Shown here piece by piece: positions 52,236 to 63,340 of a stretch of 64,000 bases of DNA. The notes under the pieces were generated by a model that was not told the DNA's origin, did no database searches, and was given only the letters and a program-made list of their open reading frames with translations. This DNA comes from Nocardioides pantholopis (lineage in GTDB: Bacteria; Actinomycetota; Actinomycetes; Propionibacteriales; Nocardioidaceae), in the NCBI RefSeq assembly GCF_003710085.1, contig NZ_CP033324.1, forward strand, positions 2,179,501 through 2,243,500, read 5' to 3'. Numbering within the stretch: position 1 is the stretch's first letter; every line of letters starts with the position of its first letter. The position numbers were made by a program, and so were the translations under genes.

Positions 52236-52925
52236 GTGAGCCCGACCTCCACGCCGCGCGAGAGCCAGCACATGCACAGCGTGTTCGGCCAGCACCCCTC
52301 CGGGGTGCTCCTCGCCGCCCAGCTGGTGGCGGTCCTCGCCTATCCGTTCCTCGACGACTCCGCCCCGGGCCGGGCGCTGCTCGGGGTCCTCCAGCTGGCC
52401 GTCGTGCTGATCGCGCTGTGGGCCGTGCGGCGTACGCCGGCCCTGAGCTGGATCGCGGTGATCTTCGGCGCGCCGGCGATCGTGTTCACGGTCCTCGAGG
52501 CGCTGGTGCCGGACGCCGACTGGGTGGTGCTGGTCTCGGCGCTCCTGCACACGACGTTCTACTTCTACATCTCCTACGGGATGATCAAGTACCTCTTCCA
52601 CGACGACCGGGTGACCCGCGACGAGCTCTACGCCACCGGTGCGGCGTTCACGGTCGTGGCCTGGGGCTTCGCCTACCTGTACGCCGCCGCCCAGGTCGTG
52701 TGGCCGGGCTCCTTCATCGCGGCGAGCGGCACCGGCGAGCGGGAGTGGTTCGAGCTGCTCTACCTGTCGTTCTCGGTGCTCACCAGCGTCGGGCTCTCCG
52801 ACGTCACGCCGGTCCTCGCCCACGCGCGCTCGCTGGTGATGGTCGAGATGGTCGCGGGCGTCCTGTACGTCGCGCTCGTGGTGGCCCGCCTGGTCGGGCT
52901 CACGGTCAGCCGCCACGTGCGCTGA
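52236..52925 (+). CDS. Ion-channel-family membrane protein with unusual filter
   Basis: 229 residues and about six hydrophobic segments. The C-terminal pair of helices with the re-entrant stretch YLSFSVLTSVGLSDVTPV aligns with the two-transmembrane K+ channel (Ion_trans_2) pore, but the canonical TVGYGD filter is replaced by SVGLSD. The following helix RSLVMVEMVAGVLYVALVVARLVGL matches the inner helix of such channels. No ligand-binding domain is present. K+ selectivity is therefore doubtful. The GTG start is supported by the leaderless hexamer. Confidence 0.7.
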   Translation: MSPTSTPRESQHMHSVFGQHPSGVLLAAQLVAVLAYPFLDDSAPGRALLGVLQLAVVLIALWAVRRTPALSWIAVIFGAPAIVFTVLEALVPDADWVVLVSALLHTTFYFYISYGMIKYLFHDDRVTRDELYATGAAFTVVAWGFAYLYAAAQVVWPGSFIAASGTGEREWFELLYLSFSVLTSVGLSDVTPVLAHARSLVMVEMVAGVLYVALVVARLVGLTVSRHVR

Positions 52926-52938
52926 GCCCGGTCGTGGC

Positions 52939-53319
52939 TCAGCCGTCCCAGCCCGGGGGCCGCGCCCGCGCCGGCAGTCCCCCGACGACCAGGCGGTAGG
53001 ACTCGTCCACGGCCTCGAGCAGCTCCTCGTCCGCGATCGCCCCACCGAAGCGCAGCGCGTTCCAGCCACCGCGACCGAGGTGGGGCAGCACCGTCGCCTC
53101 GCCCGGGAACCGGTGCAGCCACTCGTCGGCGAGGTCGCGACCGGCCCCGCACTTCACGCCGACGCTGTCGGCGCTCAGGAAGGCGAAGATCTTGCCCCGC
53201 CCGGCCGGACCGACCTTGATCACCGGGTGCTCGTGGCCCCACGGGTCGTCGGCCCAGGCCCCGGGCCGGGCGAGGCAGTACGCCGTCATCGTCTGCGCGT
53301 CCAGCCTCGTCACGGTCAC
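52939..53319 (-). CDS. MmcQ/YjbR family protein
   Basis: 126-residue CyaY-like-fold protein. Motifs AYCLARPGAWADDPWGHEHPVIKVG, KIFAFL, GVKCGAGRDLADEW and HLGRGGWNALRFGG are typical. Members are often called DNA-binding, but function is unproven. Convergent with the channel gene (13-base gap). The GTG at 53319 lies 52 bases from the MFS stop and may have its own -10 (GACGAT). Confidence 0.85.
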   Translation of the reverse strand: MTVTRLDAQTMTAYCLARPGAWADDPWGHEHPVIKVGPAGRGKIFAFLSADSVGVKCGAGRDLADEWLHRFPGEATVLPHLGRGGWNALRFGGAIADEELLEAVDESYRLVVGGLPARARPPGWDG

Positions 53320-53371
53320 CGCAGCATCGTCGCACCGGAGCCCGAGAGCCGACAGCCGAAGCTGGGACCCC

Positions 53372-54658
53372 TCAGGCAGTGACGCCGGACTGGAGCGCGG
53401 CGCGGTCCACGACCCGCCGGGTCCGGACCCGGTAGCGCACGATCTGCACGATCCCGATGCCCCACAGGACGTACTGGGTGGCCATCGCCCAGCGGAAGGC
53501 CTCCTGGGTGTAGCCGGATCCCTCGGGGGTCCGCCAGTCCAGCACCAGGCCGATCACCACGACCAGCAGCAGGGTGGCGTAGAAGCCGGCCTGGTTGATC
53601 ACCCCGGTCGCGCTGCTCTGCCGGTGCGGCGGGTTCGAGGTGCGTCCGACGTCGAACCCGATCACCGAGGCGGGCCCACCGACCCCGGCGACCACCACCA
53701 GCAGCACCAGCACCCCGAACGGCGCCTCCCCGGGCCAGAGCAGGACGACCGTCCACACGCTCACGATCGCCGCCAGGATCGCCAGCACCATCGTCGAGCG
53801 GTGCCAGGGGTGCCGGCCGACCAGCCAGCCCAGGACCGGACCGGCCGCGATCACCGCGACGACCATGATCGTGAGCAGCAGGCCGGCCTCGGCGGAGGAG
53901 CGGCCCTCGCCGCGGACGAAGAACGGGTAGCCCCACAGCATGCTCAGCACGTTGGCGCTGAACGGGGTGCTGAAGTGGATCCAGAACCCCAGCCGGGTGC
54001 CGGGATGCCGCCAGGACTCGGCCAGCCCGCGGCCCAGGTCGCGCAGGTCCAGCCGGCCCGCGGGCGCCGGCCGGCCCTCCGGGGAGTCGCGGACCAGCAG
54101 GAACGCCGCAACGCCGACGGCCAGCCCGAGCGCCGCGGCCACGGCGTACGCCCGGGTCCAGCCCAGGGTGCTGAGGGCCCAGGTCATCGGGGCGGCGGCG
54201 ACGATCGCGCCGAGCTGGCCGAGCATGCCGGTGAGCTGGGTGAACAGCGGGACCCGCCGGGCCGGGAACCAGGTCGCGACCAGCCGCAGCACGCAGATGA
54301 AGACCATCGCGTCCCCGCACCCGACCAGCACCCGCGCCAGGACCGCCAGCGGGTAGCTTCCGGCGAACGCGAACAGCAGCTGGCCCAGCGTCATCACGCT
54401 CAGCCCGGTGAGCAGCACCCGGCGCGGCCCGATCCGGTCGACCGCCAGCCCGACCGGGATCTGCATCAGCGCGTAGACCAGCAGCTGCAGCATCGTGAAC
54501 GTCGCGAGCTGCGAGGCGGAGATGTCGAACCGCTCGCTGGCCGCGAGCCCGGCGACGGCCAGGGAGGAGCGGTGGAAGACCGCGAGCACGTAGACCAGCA
54601 GGCCCGTGACCCAGACCGCGAGAGCCTTCCCGAGCCGGGGATCGGGGCGCGCGCTCAC
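53372..54658 (-). CDS. Major facilitator superfamily transporter
   Basis: 428 residues with about 12 hydrophobic helices. The loop 2-3 motif (VDRIGPRRVLLTGL) and PLAVLARVLVGCGDAMVFICVLRLVATWFPARR are MFS hallmarks, resembling the NarK/sugar-phosphate-porter-like families. VIGFDVGRTSNPPHRQSSATG in the second half is also conserved. The substrate is unknown. The GTG at 54658 follows TAGACT by 7 bases. Confidence 0.88.
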   Translation of the reverse strand: MSARPDPRLGKALAVWVTGLLVYVLAVFHRSSLAVAGLAASERFDISASQLATFTMLQLLVYALMQIPVGLAVDRIGPRRVLLTGLSVMTLGQLLFAFAGSYPLAVLARVLVGCGDAMVFICVLRLVATWFPARRVPLFTQLTGMLGQLGAIVAAAPMTWALSTLGWTRAYAVAAALGLAVGVAAFLLVRDSPEGRPAPAGRLDLRDLGRGLAESWRHPGTRLGFWIHFSTPFSANVLSMLWGYPFFVRGEGRSSAEAGLLLTIMVVAVIAAGPVLGWLVGRHPWHRSTMVLAILAAIVSVWTVVLLWPGEAPFGVLVLLVVVAGVGGPASVIGFDVGRTSNPPHRQSSATGVINQAGFYATLLLVVVIGLVLDWRTPEGSGYTQEAFRWAMATQYVLWGIGIVQIVRYRVRTRRVVDRAALQSGVTA

Positions 54659-54665
54659 GCCGCGG

Positions 54666-54671
54666 AGTCTA
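54666..54671 (-). promoter_or_regulatory. -10 hexamer TAGACT for the MFS gene
   Basis: Ends 7 bases before the GTG at 54658, consistent with leaderless transcription. Confidence 0.5.
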
Positions 54672-54677
54672 GGAGCC

Positions 54678-55115
54678 TCAGTCGAGGCAGAACTCGTTGC
54701 CCTCCGGGTCGGCCATCAGCAGGTGGCCGGCGCCCATCGGGGGCGACGGCTCGTGCCTCAGCAGCCGGCGCGCGCCGAGGGCCACCAGGCGCTCGCCCTC
54801 GGCCTCCAGCGCGGCCATCCGCTCCTCGCCCTGGAGCCCGGGCGCGGCGCGGACGTCGAGGTGGACCCGGTTCTTCACCACCTTGCCCTCCGGGACCCGC
54901 TGGAAGAACAGCCGGGGCCCGGCCCCGGACGGGTCCACCGACGCGGACGCGCTGTTGCGCTGCTCGGGCGGCAGCGTCGCCGCGAACTCGTCCCAGGACG
55001 CGAACCCCGGCGGCGCTGGCGGGAAGTCGTAGCCGAGCACGGCGTTCCAGAAGGTGGAGAGCGCCCGGGGATCGGCGCAGTCGAAGGTGATCTGGACCTC
55101 ACGGATCTCGCTCAT
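54678..55115 (-). CDS. VOC family protein (glyoxalase/bleomycin-resistance fold)
   Basis: 145 residues with the paired beta-alpha-beta units: QITFDCADPRALSTFWNAVLGYDF at the start and NRVHLDVRAAP, LLMADPEGNEFCL at the end. This Glyoxalase_6-like group usually lacks a clearly defined reaction. The ATG at 55115 follows TAGGTT by 7 bases. It lies 19 bases upstream of the MFS start region on the same strand. Confidence 0.87.
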   Translation of the reverse strand: MSEIREVQITFDCADPRALSTFWNAVLGYDFPPAPPGFASWDEFAATLPPEQRNSASASVDPSGAGPRLFFQRVPEGKVVKNRVHLDVRAAPGLQGEERMAALEAEGERLVALGARRLLRHEPSPPMGAGHLLMADPEGNEFCLD

Positions 55116-55122
55116 GCGATCG

Positions 55123-55128
55123 AACCTA
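55123..55128 (-). promoter_or_regulatory. -10 hexamer TAGGTT for the VOC gene
   Basis: Ends 7 bases before the ATG at 55115. It lies back to back with the + strand hexamer at 55154-55159. Confidence 0.5.
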
Positions 55129-55153
55129 GGTGAGACCTCCGACACCCCGCACC

Positions 55154-55159
55154 TACGAT
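55154..55159 (+). promoter_or_regulatory. -10 hexamer TACGAT for the DUF1707 gene
   Basis: Ends 6 bases before the GTG at 55166, consistent with leaderless transcription. Confidence 0.5.
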
Positions 55160-55165
55160 GAGGAG

Positions 55166-55747
55166 GTGACGCGCGACGATCCCCGGGCCGACGACCCCTG
55201 GGCCGGGTTCACCCTGGACCCGCGGCTGCCCCAGCACGCCGTGCTGCGGGCGACCGACCGCGACCGGTCGGCCGTCCTCGCGCTGCTCTCCTCGGCGTAC
55301 GCCGAGGGTCGCCTGGACCGCGAGGAGCTCGACGAGCGGACCAGCGCCGCGCAGACGCTGAAGACCTACGGGCAGATCGCTCCGCTGGTGCACGACCTGA
55401 TCCCCCAGGTGGGGCCGGCGGCCGGTCCAGCGGACCTGACCCGCTGGGGACCCCGGGAGGTCGCCGCCGAGGCGCGGCGCCGCTACGACACGGAGCGACG
55501 CAGCGCCGTGCTCACGTTCCTCGGCCCGACGCTGATCTGCTGGACGATCTGGACGGCGATCTCGTTGGGCCCCGACGGCTTCGAGATGTCATTTCCGTGG
55601 CCGCTGATCGTCATGGCCGCCACCCTGTTCCACCTGGTGCAGGTGCTGGTGCAGCGCCGCGAGCGCATCCAGCACCACCTGCGCGCCATCGAGAAGCAGC
55701 AGGCCAAGGCCCTGCGCCGCCCGCGCCGCGGCCAGTTCCCGATCTGA
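55166..55747 (+). CDS. DUF1707 domain membrane protein
   Basis: 193 residues. The N-terminal DUF1707 segment is clear: RATDRDRSAVLALLSSAYAEGRLDREELDERTSAA. Then come a linker and two hydrophobic helices (VLTFLGPTLICWTIWTAISL, FPWPLIVMAATLFHLVQVLV) and a basic tail. DUF1707 proteins are common in actinobacteria, often next to regulatory or membrane proteins, with unknown role. The GTG at 55166 is chosen from the leaderless hexamer. Confidence 0.87.
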   Translation: MTRDDPRADDPWAGFTLDPRLPQHAVLRATDRDRSAVLALLSSAYAEGRLDREELDERTSAAQTLKTYGQIAPLVHDLIPQVGPAAGPADLTRWGPREVAAEARRRYDTERRSAVLTFLGPTLICWTIWTAISLGPDGFEMSFPWPLIVMAATLFHLVQVLVQRRERIQHHLRAIEKQQAKALRRPRRGQFPI

Positions 55748-55778
55748 ACGCCGGTCCACGGCCCGGCCACCACGAGGT

Positions 55779-55820
55779 CGTGCGCCTGAGGACGCGCGAT
55801 GGCGCGTCCTCAGGCACACG
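55779..55820. terminator. Bidirectional hairpin terminator
   Basis: 19-base arms (55779-55797 and 55802-55820, core GCCTGAGGACGCGC) with one mismatch and a GATG loop. It lies between the convergent DUF1707 and DinB genes, with no U-tract, as is usual in high-GC genomes. Confidence 0.75.
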
Positions 55821-55826
55821 ATCCGG

Positions 55827-56558
55827 CTAGCCCCACAGAGCGAGATCCCGCCGGATGTAGCGCAGGTGCGCCCACTCCTCCTCGAGGATCACGCGCAGGC
55901 AGTCGCCGACGGTGGGATGCCAGGCCGGGTTGCCCCACGGGTCCGTCCGCTCCTCCCCGAGCAACTCCGGCGTGGCCGTGGTCAGGAAGTCGGTCACCTG
56001 GCCCTGGCGCTCGGCCCGCACCGCGAGGACCTCGTCGTAGCTCGGCGGCTCGTCGCGGAAGACGGACATGTCGAAGCCCATCTCGGCGGCACCGGTGAAG
56101 ACCTGGCCGATCTCGTGGAACGGCTGCGCCATCCCCAGGATCCCGCCCCGGAGCCAGGCGTCGGTCGCCAGGACCAGGTGGCGCAGGGTCTGGGCCAGGG
56201 ACCACTCGTCCTCGACGTGGGCGTCCACGAGCTCCGGCGGCGTACCGGCCACGGTCGCCTGCCACGCGGCCTGTAGGGCGTTCCAGCCCTCGCGCAGGCC
56301 CTCGGGCGTCTGCGCCCTCTGCAGCGCGCGGCCCGGGAACCGCCGGTCGAGCTCGGCCTCCACGAGCGGCACCACGTCGACGCCGTTCACGTACAGGCTG
56401 CCGAAGGAGAGGTCGTGGCTGTCGATGTCGAGCCCGTCCACGTCCACGCCGCGCATCGTCACGCCGCTGACATCGCAGAACCGCACCGTGGCGCCCTTGA
56501 GGCTCGCCCGGACGAAACTCGCGCCCTCGAGGTCGTCAGTGCCGGAGAACGTCGCCAT
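55827..56558 (-). CDS. Pentapeptide-repeat-like / DinB-fold fusion protein
   Basis: 243 residues. The first ~45 residues read as A(N/D)LxX-style pentapeptides ([26 protein letters not shown]). The rest is a DinB/DUF664 four-helix bundle with [19 protein letters not shown] and [14 protein letters not shown], bearing the spaced His residues that bind metal in this fold. DinB-like proteins include thiol-dependent transferases, and the substrate here is unknown. The ATG at 56558 is used. Confidence 0.82.
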   Translation of the reverse strand: MATFSGTDDLEGASFVRASLKGATVRFCDVSGVTMRGVDVDGLDIDSHDLSFGSLYVNGVDVVPLVEAELDRRFPGRALQRAQTPEGLREGWNALQAAWQATVAGTPPELVDAHVEDEWSLAQTLRHLVLATDAWLRGGILGMAQPFHEIGQVFTGAAEMGFDMSVFRDEPPSYDEVLAVRAERQGQVTDFLTTATPELLGEERTDPWGNPAWHPTVGDCLRVILEEEWAHLRYIRRDLALWG

Positions 56559-56617
56559 CGCTCCATCATGACCCCGGTCGGGGACGGGCGCGAGGGCGTT
56601 CGGGCGCAGCGAGTGCG

Positions 56618-58744
<2,127 letters not shown>

Positions 58745-58750
58745 GTGTCG

Positions 58751-58756
58751 AGCCTA
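58751..58756 (-). promoter_or_regulatory. -10 hexamer TAGGCT for uvrB
   Basis: Ends 6 bases before the uvrB ATG, consistent with leaderless transcription. Confidence 0.5.
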
Positions 58757-58822
58757 GACCGCGGCACCGACAGTCCCGAGGGGCCCGAGAGGCCGCGGGA
58801 GCGAGGCCACACCGCACGCCGA

Positions 58823-58828
58823 TATGTT
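58823..58828 (+). promoter_or_regulatory. -10 hexamer TATGTT for the phospholipase D gene
   Basis: Ends 6 bases before the GTG at 58835. It is divergent from the uvrB promoter. Confidence 0.5.
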
Positions 58829-58834
58829 GGAGTC

Positions 58835-60097
58835 GTGAGACTTCCCGCCCCGGCCACCGCCGACCGCGTCCTGCTGGTCCTGCGGCGGACGCTGCTGACG
58901 GTCCTGGGAGTGCAGTTCGCGCTGGCCGTCGGCATGTCCCTGGTCGACTCCTACCGCCGCCGCGGCAAGAAGCCGAAGCCGTTCCCGGTCACCGCACCGC
59001 GCACGGTGCCGGTCGGCGACGGCGAGATCACCACCTACACCTACGGCCGCGACCTCTACGCCGACATGATCGCGGCGATCGAGGGCGCGCAGCGCCAGGT
59101 CCTCTTCGAGACCTACATCTGGAAGGGCGACGAGGTCGGCGAGCGGTTCAAGGCCGCGCTCGCCGCGGCCGCGGACCGCGGAGTCGAGGTGTACTGCATC
59201 TACGACGGGTTCGCGAACCTCGTGGTCTCGCCCCGCTTCAAGCACTTCCCGTCGTCGCTGAAGGTGCTGCGCTTCCCGACGTACGCCGCGGGGTGGCGGT
59301 TCTTCGACGTCACCCGCTACGGCCGCGACCACCGCAAGATCCTGGTCGTCGACGAGACCGAGGCGTTCGTCGGCGGCTACAACATCGGCTCGGCCTACGA
59401 GACCGAGTGGCGCGACACCCACGTGCGGATCACCGGTCCGGGAGTGTGGGACCTGAAGCGGGCCTTCGCGGACTTCTGGAACCTCAACCGGCGCCACCGG
59501 CTGCGCGCCAGCGAGCGGCCGCTGCTGCTGGAGACCGCCTCCACCTGGGAGCCGCGGATCCGGATCCACCGCAACGTGCCGCGGCTGTGGATGTTCCCGA
59601 TCCGCAACACCTACATCGAGGCGATCAACCGGGCCAGCCGCCGGGTCTGGCTCACCACTGCGTACTTCCTGCCCGACGAGGACTTCGTCGACGCGCTGAA
59701 GACCGCCGCGCGGCGCGGGGTGGACGTGCGGGTCCTGGTCCCGCTGAAGTCCAACCACATCGTCGCCGACTGGATCTCGCGCGGTCACTACAGCCAGCTG
59801 CTCGACGCCGGCGTGCGGATCCTGCGCTACCGCGACGCGATGATGCACGCCAAGACGATGACCGTCGACGGGTCGTGGAGCACTGTCGGCACCGCCAACA
59901 TCGACCGGCTCAGCCTGCAGGGCAACTACGAGATCAACGTCGAGGTGATCGACTCCGGCTTCGCGCAGGCGCTCGAGGAGGTCTTCGAGACCGACCAGTC
60001 CAACTCGCTGGAGCTGACCAGCGGCGAGTGGGAGGCCCGCGACCTGCACCGCAAGTTCACCGAGTCGGTGCTCGCACCGCTGCGCCCGCTGCTCTGA
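58835..60097 (+). CDS. Cardiolipin-synthase-like phospholipase D family protein
   Basis: 420 residues. One N-terminal helix ([18 protein letters not shown]) anchors it to the membrane, followed by a basic linker. Both HxK(x)4D motifs are present: [10 protein letters not shown] (His about 166) and [10 protein letters not shown] (His about 338), with [10 protein letters not shown] and GTANIDRLS. This two-motif layout is that of bacterial cardiolipin synthases, so phospholipid transfer at the membrane is likely. The GTG at 58835 fits the leaderless hexamer. Confidence 0.88.
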   Translation: MRLPAPATADRVLLVLRRTLLTVLGVQFALAVGMSLVDSYRRRGKKPKPFPVTAPRTVPVGDGEITTYTYGRDLYADMIAAIEGAQRQVLFETYIWKGDEVGERFKAALAAAADRGVEVYCIYDGFANLVVSPRFKHFPSSLKVLRFPTYAAGWRFFDVTRYGRDHRKILVVDETEAFVGGYNIGSAYETEWRDTHVRITGPGVWDLKRAFADFWNLNRRHRLRASERPLLLETASTWEPRIRIHRNVPRLWMFPIRNTYIEAINRASRRVWLTTAYFLPDEDFVDALKTAARRGVDVRVLVPLKSNHIVADWISRGHYSQLLDAGVRILRYRDAMMHAKTMTVDGSWSTVGTANIDRLSLQGNYEINVEVIDSGFAQALEEVFETDQSNSLELTSGEWEARDLHRKFTESVLAPLRPLL

Positions 60098-60118
60098 CGG
60101 CCCGGTCAGACGGCCCGG

Positions 60119-61057
60119 TCAGGTACGCCGACCCGGGGCCGGCAGGTGGGTGCGCGGCGCCATCCGGGCGCCGTGGCGCGGACGGCGCAGGCCCGCGGCG
60201 TACACGAGCGCCGGCACCCGGCCGCGCTGCGGGCGCCACGGCTCGAGGAGCTCGGCCAGGCCGGCGTCGTCGACCTCGGCGCCGGTGAGGGCCCAGCCGA
60301 CGTCCTTGGCGACGTGGTAGTCACCGAACGAGACCGCGTCGGGGTCGCCGTGGGCGCGCTGGCGCACCTCGGCGGCGGTCCACACGCCGATGCCGGGCAA
60401 GGAGCACAGCCGCCGCTCGACCTCGGGGCCGGACAGCCCGATCGTGCGCTCCAGGGACTCCGCGACCCGCGCGGCGGTGACGACCGCCCGCGAGCGGGCC
60501 GGGTCGACGTGCAGCTGCAGCCACTCCCACGACGGGATCCGGCGCAGCTCGGCCGCCGGTGGCTGCAGCCGCAGCCCGCGGTCGGCGCCCGGCCCGGGAG
60601 CCGGCTCGCCGTGGCGGCGCATCAGCATCCGGAAGCCCGCGAACGCCTCCTGGCCGGTGACCCGCTGCTCCAGGACCGCCGGCAGCAGCGCCTCCATGAC
60701 CAGGCCGGTGCGGCCGAGCCGGAGGTGCGGGTGGCGGCGGCGGGCCTCGACGAGCACCGGGTGGCGCGGCTCGAAGCCGGACCAGTCGTCGGCCGCGCCG
60801 AGCAGGTCGGGCACCGCCGACAGCGCCCAGTCGGCGCCGGGGCCCCAGGCCTCGGCGTCCACGGTGGCGTCGCCGGCGCGCAGGTCCAGCACCAGGGTCG
60901 CCGGCCCCTCGGGGGTCAGCAGGGCCCGCCAGTGCCGGCCGGCGTCGTCGATCCGGTACGTCGGGTCGCCGGGACCGCGACGGTGGATGCGCATCGTCGC
61001 GAGCGACGCCGGCCAGTCCGGGCGCCACTGGCGCCGCCGGCCGGTCGAGATGCTCAC
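60119..61057 (-). CDS. DNA-3-methyladenine glycosylase 2 (AlkA-like)
   Basis: 312-residue HhH-GPD base-excision glycosylase. An N-terminal AlkA-type barrel region is followed by the hairpin LPGIGVWTA (about 220-228) and the catalytic Asp in FGDYHVAKDV (about 246). No Fe-S Cys cluster is seen, as expected for AlkA rather than MutY/Nth. The GTG at 61057 follows TACCGT by 6 bases. Convergent with the phospholipase D gene and close to a DNA ligase gene. Confidence 0.88.
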   Translation of the reverse strand: MSISTGRRRQWRPDWPASLATMRIHRRGPGDPTYRIDDAGRHWRALLTPEGPATLVLDLRAGDATVDAEAWGPGADWALSAVPDLLGAADDWSGFEPRHPVLVEARRRHPHLRLGRTGLVMEALLPAVLEQRVTGQEAFAGFRMLMRRHGEPAPGPGADRGLRLQPPAAELRRIPSWEWLQLHVDPARSRAVVTAARVAESLERTIGLSGPEVERRLCSLPGIGVWTAAEVRQRAHGDPDAVSFGDYHVAKDVGWALTGAEVDDAGLAELLEPWRPQRGRVPALVYAAGLRRPRHGARMAPRTHLPAPGRRT

Positions 61058-61063
61058 CCTCCG

Positions 61064-61069
61064 ACGGTA
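61064..61069 (-). promoter_or_regulatory. -10 hexamer TACCGT for the AlkA-like gene
   Basis: Ends 6 bases before the GTG at 61057, consistent with leaderless transcription. Confidence 0.5.
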
Positions 61070-61103
61070 GCCCCGACCTCCCCCGGGACCGATTTTCCGG
61101 GGC

Positions 61104-61109
61104 TAGGGT
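61104..61109 (+). promoter_or_regulatory. -10 hexamer TAGGGT for the DUF1905 gene
   Basis: Ends 6 bases before the ATG at 61116, consistent with leaderless transcription. Confidence 0.5.
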
Positions 61110-61115
61110 CGGGTC

Positions 61116-61403
61116 ATGGAGCTGGAGCTTCGCGGCGAGGTCTGGTCCTGGCGCGGCCCGGCACCGCACCACTTCGTCACGGTGCCGCCCGAGGAGTGCG
61201 CGGACCTGGACGCGGTCGCGCCGCTGGTGAGCTACGGCTGGGGCATGGTCCCGGTGACCGTCACGATCGGCGCCACGACCTGGCCGACGTCGCTGTGGCC
61301 CAAGGACGGCGGGTACGTCGTCCCGCTCAAGGCCGCCGTGCGCCGCGCCGAGGGCGTCGAGGTCGGCGACACGGTCACGGTCCGGCTGGTCGTCTCAACC
61401 TGA
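61116..61403 (+). CDS. DUF1905 domain protein
   Basis: 95-residue small beta-barrel protein. FRGEVWSWRGP-like N terminus, HFVTVPPE, VSYGWGMVPVTVTIGATTW and SLWPKDGGYVVPLKAAVRRAEGVEVGD are the DUF1905 hallmarks. Function is unknown; it is sometimes fused to YdeI-type domains. It lies 36 bases before the DNA ligase gene on the same strand. Confidence 0.87.
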   Translation: MELELRGEVWSWRGPAPHHFVTVPPEECADLDAVAPLVSYGWGMVPVTVTIGATTWPTSLWPKDGGYVVPLKAAVRRAEGVEVGDTVTVRLVVST

Positions 61404-61439
61404 GGGCTGGCCTGGGGCGGTGCCTGCCACGATGGTGAT

Positions 61440-62942
61440 GTGCTGCTCGCCGACGTCGTCGCCACCTCCACCGCCGTCGCCGCGACCCGGTCCCGCAAGG
61501 CCAAGGTCGCCGCGATCGCCGAGCTGCTGACGGCCGTGCCCGCCGAGGAGCTCGAGGTCGTCACCTCCTACGTCGCCGGCTCGCTGCGCCAGCGTCGCAC
61601 CGGGCTCGGCTGGCGCAGCCTGACCGAGCTGCCCTCGCCCGCGGAGCAGGCCGCGCTCACGGTCGGCGAGGTCGACGCCGCGTTCGAGACGCTCTCCGCA
61701 CTGGCCGGTCCCGGGTCGCAGGCGGCCCGCGCCGCCGCCGTCACGGCCCTCTTCACCCGGGCCACCGCCGCCGAGCAGGGCTGGCTGCGCGGCGTGGTGA
61801 CCGGGGAGGTGCGGCAGGGCGCTCTGGACGCGCCGGTCCAGGAGGCGGTGGCCGCCGCCTCCGGCGTACCCCTGGGCGCGGTGCGGCGTGCCGCGATGCT
61901 GGCCGGGTCGACCGTCGCGGTCGCGGTGGCGGCGTTCGAGGGCGGCGAGGAGGCACTGGCCGGGTTCGGGCTCGAGGTGGGTCGCCCGGTGCTGCCGATG
62001 CTGGCGTCCTCGGCGAAGTCGCTGTCCGAGGCGGTCGCCAAGGCCGGCGGCGGGGTCGTCGCGATCGACACCAAGCTCGACGGGATCCGGATCCAGGTGC
62101 ACCGCTCCGGCGACGAGGTCCGGATCGCCACCCGGACCCTGGAGGACATCACCACCCGCCTTCCCGAGGTGGTGGAGGTGGCCCGGTCGCTGCCGGGCGA
62201 GACGTTCGTGCTCGACGGCGAGGCGATCGCGCTGGACGCCACCGGGCGGCCCCGGCCGTTCCAGGAGACCGCGTCCCGCACCGCCCGGCGCGAGGCGAGC
62301 GACGTGCAGGTCACGCCGTACTTCTTCGACCTGCTGCACCTCGACGGCGACGACCTCCTCGACGAGACCGGCGCCCAGCGGCTCGCCGCGCTGGAGACGC
62401 TGGTGCCGCCGCAGTGGCGGGTGCCGCGACTGGTGACCGACGACCTCGCCGCGGCGGAGGAGTTCGTCGAGTCCGCCCTCGCCGCCGGCCACGAGGGCGT
62501 CGTGGTGAAGAACCTCGCCGCGGCGTACGACGCCGGGCGCCGTGGCGCCGGATGGGTCAAGGTCAAGCCGGTCCACACCCTCGACCTGGTCGTGCTGGCC
62601 GTCGAGTGGGGTTCCGGGCGGCGCCGCGGCTTCCTGTCCAACATCCACCTCGGCGCCCGCGACGGGGACGGCTTCGTGATGCTCGGCAAGACGTTCAAGG
62701 GCATGACCGACGAGATGCTCGCCTGGCAGACCGAGCGCTTCCTCGAGCTGGAGACGCACCGCGACGGCCACGTCGTCCACGTCCGCCCCGAGCAGGTCGT
62801 CGAGATCGCCTTCGACGGCCTCCAGCGCTCCACGCGCTACCCCGGCGGGCTCGCGCTCCGCTTCGCCCGGGTGCTGCGCTACCGCGAAGACAAGACCACC
62901 GCCGACGCCGACACGATCGAGACCGTCCGCGCGCTCGCCTGA
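61440..62942 (+). CDS. ATP-dependent DNA ligase
   Basis: 500 residues. An N-terminal DNA-binding region is followed by the nucleotidyltransferase domain with the adenylated Lys in DTKLDGIR (motif I, about 212), [13 protein letters not shown] (motif III), [18 protein letters not shown] (motif IV) and WVKVKPV (motif V), then an OB fold. It resembles LigB/LigC-like accessory ligases of actinobacteria; the essential NAD-dependent ligase would be elsewhere. The GTG at 61440 gives [10 protein letters not shown]. It may share a transcript with DUF1905. Confidence 0.93.
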   Translation: MLLADVVATSTAVAATRSRKAKVAAIAELLTAVPAEELEVVTSYVAGSLRQRRTGLGWRSLTELPSPAEQAALTVGEVDAAFETLSALAGPGSQAARAAAVTALFTRATAAEQGWLRGVVTGEVRQGALDAPVQEAVAAASGVPLGAVRRAAMLAGSTVAVAVAAFEGGEEALAGFGLEVGRPVLPMLASSAKSLSEAVAKAGGGVVAIDTKLDGIRIQVHRSGDEVRIATRTLEDITTRLPEVVEVARSLPGETFVLDGEAIALDATGRPRPFQETASRTARREASDVQVTPYFFDLLHLDGDDLLDETGAQRLAALETLVPPQWRVPRLVTDDLAAAEEFVESALAAGHEGVVVKNLAAAYDAGRRGAGWVKVKPVHTLDLVVLAVEWGSGRRRGFLSNIHLGARDGDGFVMLGKTFKGMTDEMLAWQTERFLELETHRDGHVVHVRPEQVVEIAFDGLQRSTRYPGGLALRFARVLRYREDKTTADADTIETVRALA

Positions 62943-62945
62943 TCG

Positions 62946-63271
62946 ACCGGGTCTCGACACGGTCGGCGCTGACGCGCCGACCGGGTCTCGACACGGTCGG
63001 CGCTGACGCGCCTCCCGGCTCGACCACCCCAGCGCCGCCGATCGAGCCGCCCGAGCCCCCGGCGAGGGCGTGTCGAGATCCCCGCACCCGACCGGACTCC
63101 CAAGCCGGTCTCGACACGCTCGGCGCCAGCGCGCCTCCCGGCTCGACCACCCCAGCGCCGCCGATCGAGCCGCCCGAGCCCCCGGCGAGGGCGTGTCGAG
63201 ATCCCCGCACCCGACCGGACTCCCAAGCCGGTCTCGACACGCTCGGCGCCAGCGCGGCTCCCGGCTCGACC
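62946..63271. repeat. Repeat block: 34-bp duplication plus 123-bp tandem repeat
   Basis: A 34-base unit built on GGGTCTCGACACGGTCGG occurs twice (62946-62979, 62980-63012). A 123-base unit then repeats at 63008-63130 and 63131-63253, with a partial third copy to about 63271. Each unit contains opposed TCTCGACACG and CGTGTCGAGA arms, so it can fold, like the palindrome at 51060-51146. The 398-base gap between ligase and TetR holds no supported gene. Confidence 0.88.
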
Positions 63272-63327
63272 AACGAGACCCCGACCACCACCCGTCACAG
63301 CCGTGCAACTGCGGGTTGCACGGTCGT

Positions 63328-63333
63328 TAGGAT
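63328..63333 (+). promoter_or_regulatory. -10 hexamer TAGGAT for the TetR gene
   Basis: Ends 7 bases before the ATG at 63341, consistent with leaderless transcription. Confidence 0.5.
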
Positions 63334-63340
63334 GGAGCCC

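Noticed and set aside
63008..63271. Possible CRISPR or coding repeat array
   Set aside because: Period 123 with no unique spacers; all copies are near identical, so it is a simple tandem duplication of an intergenic palindrome.
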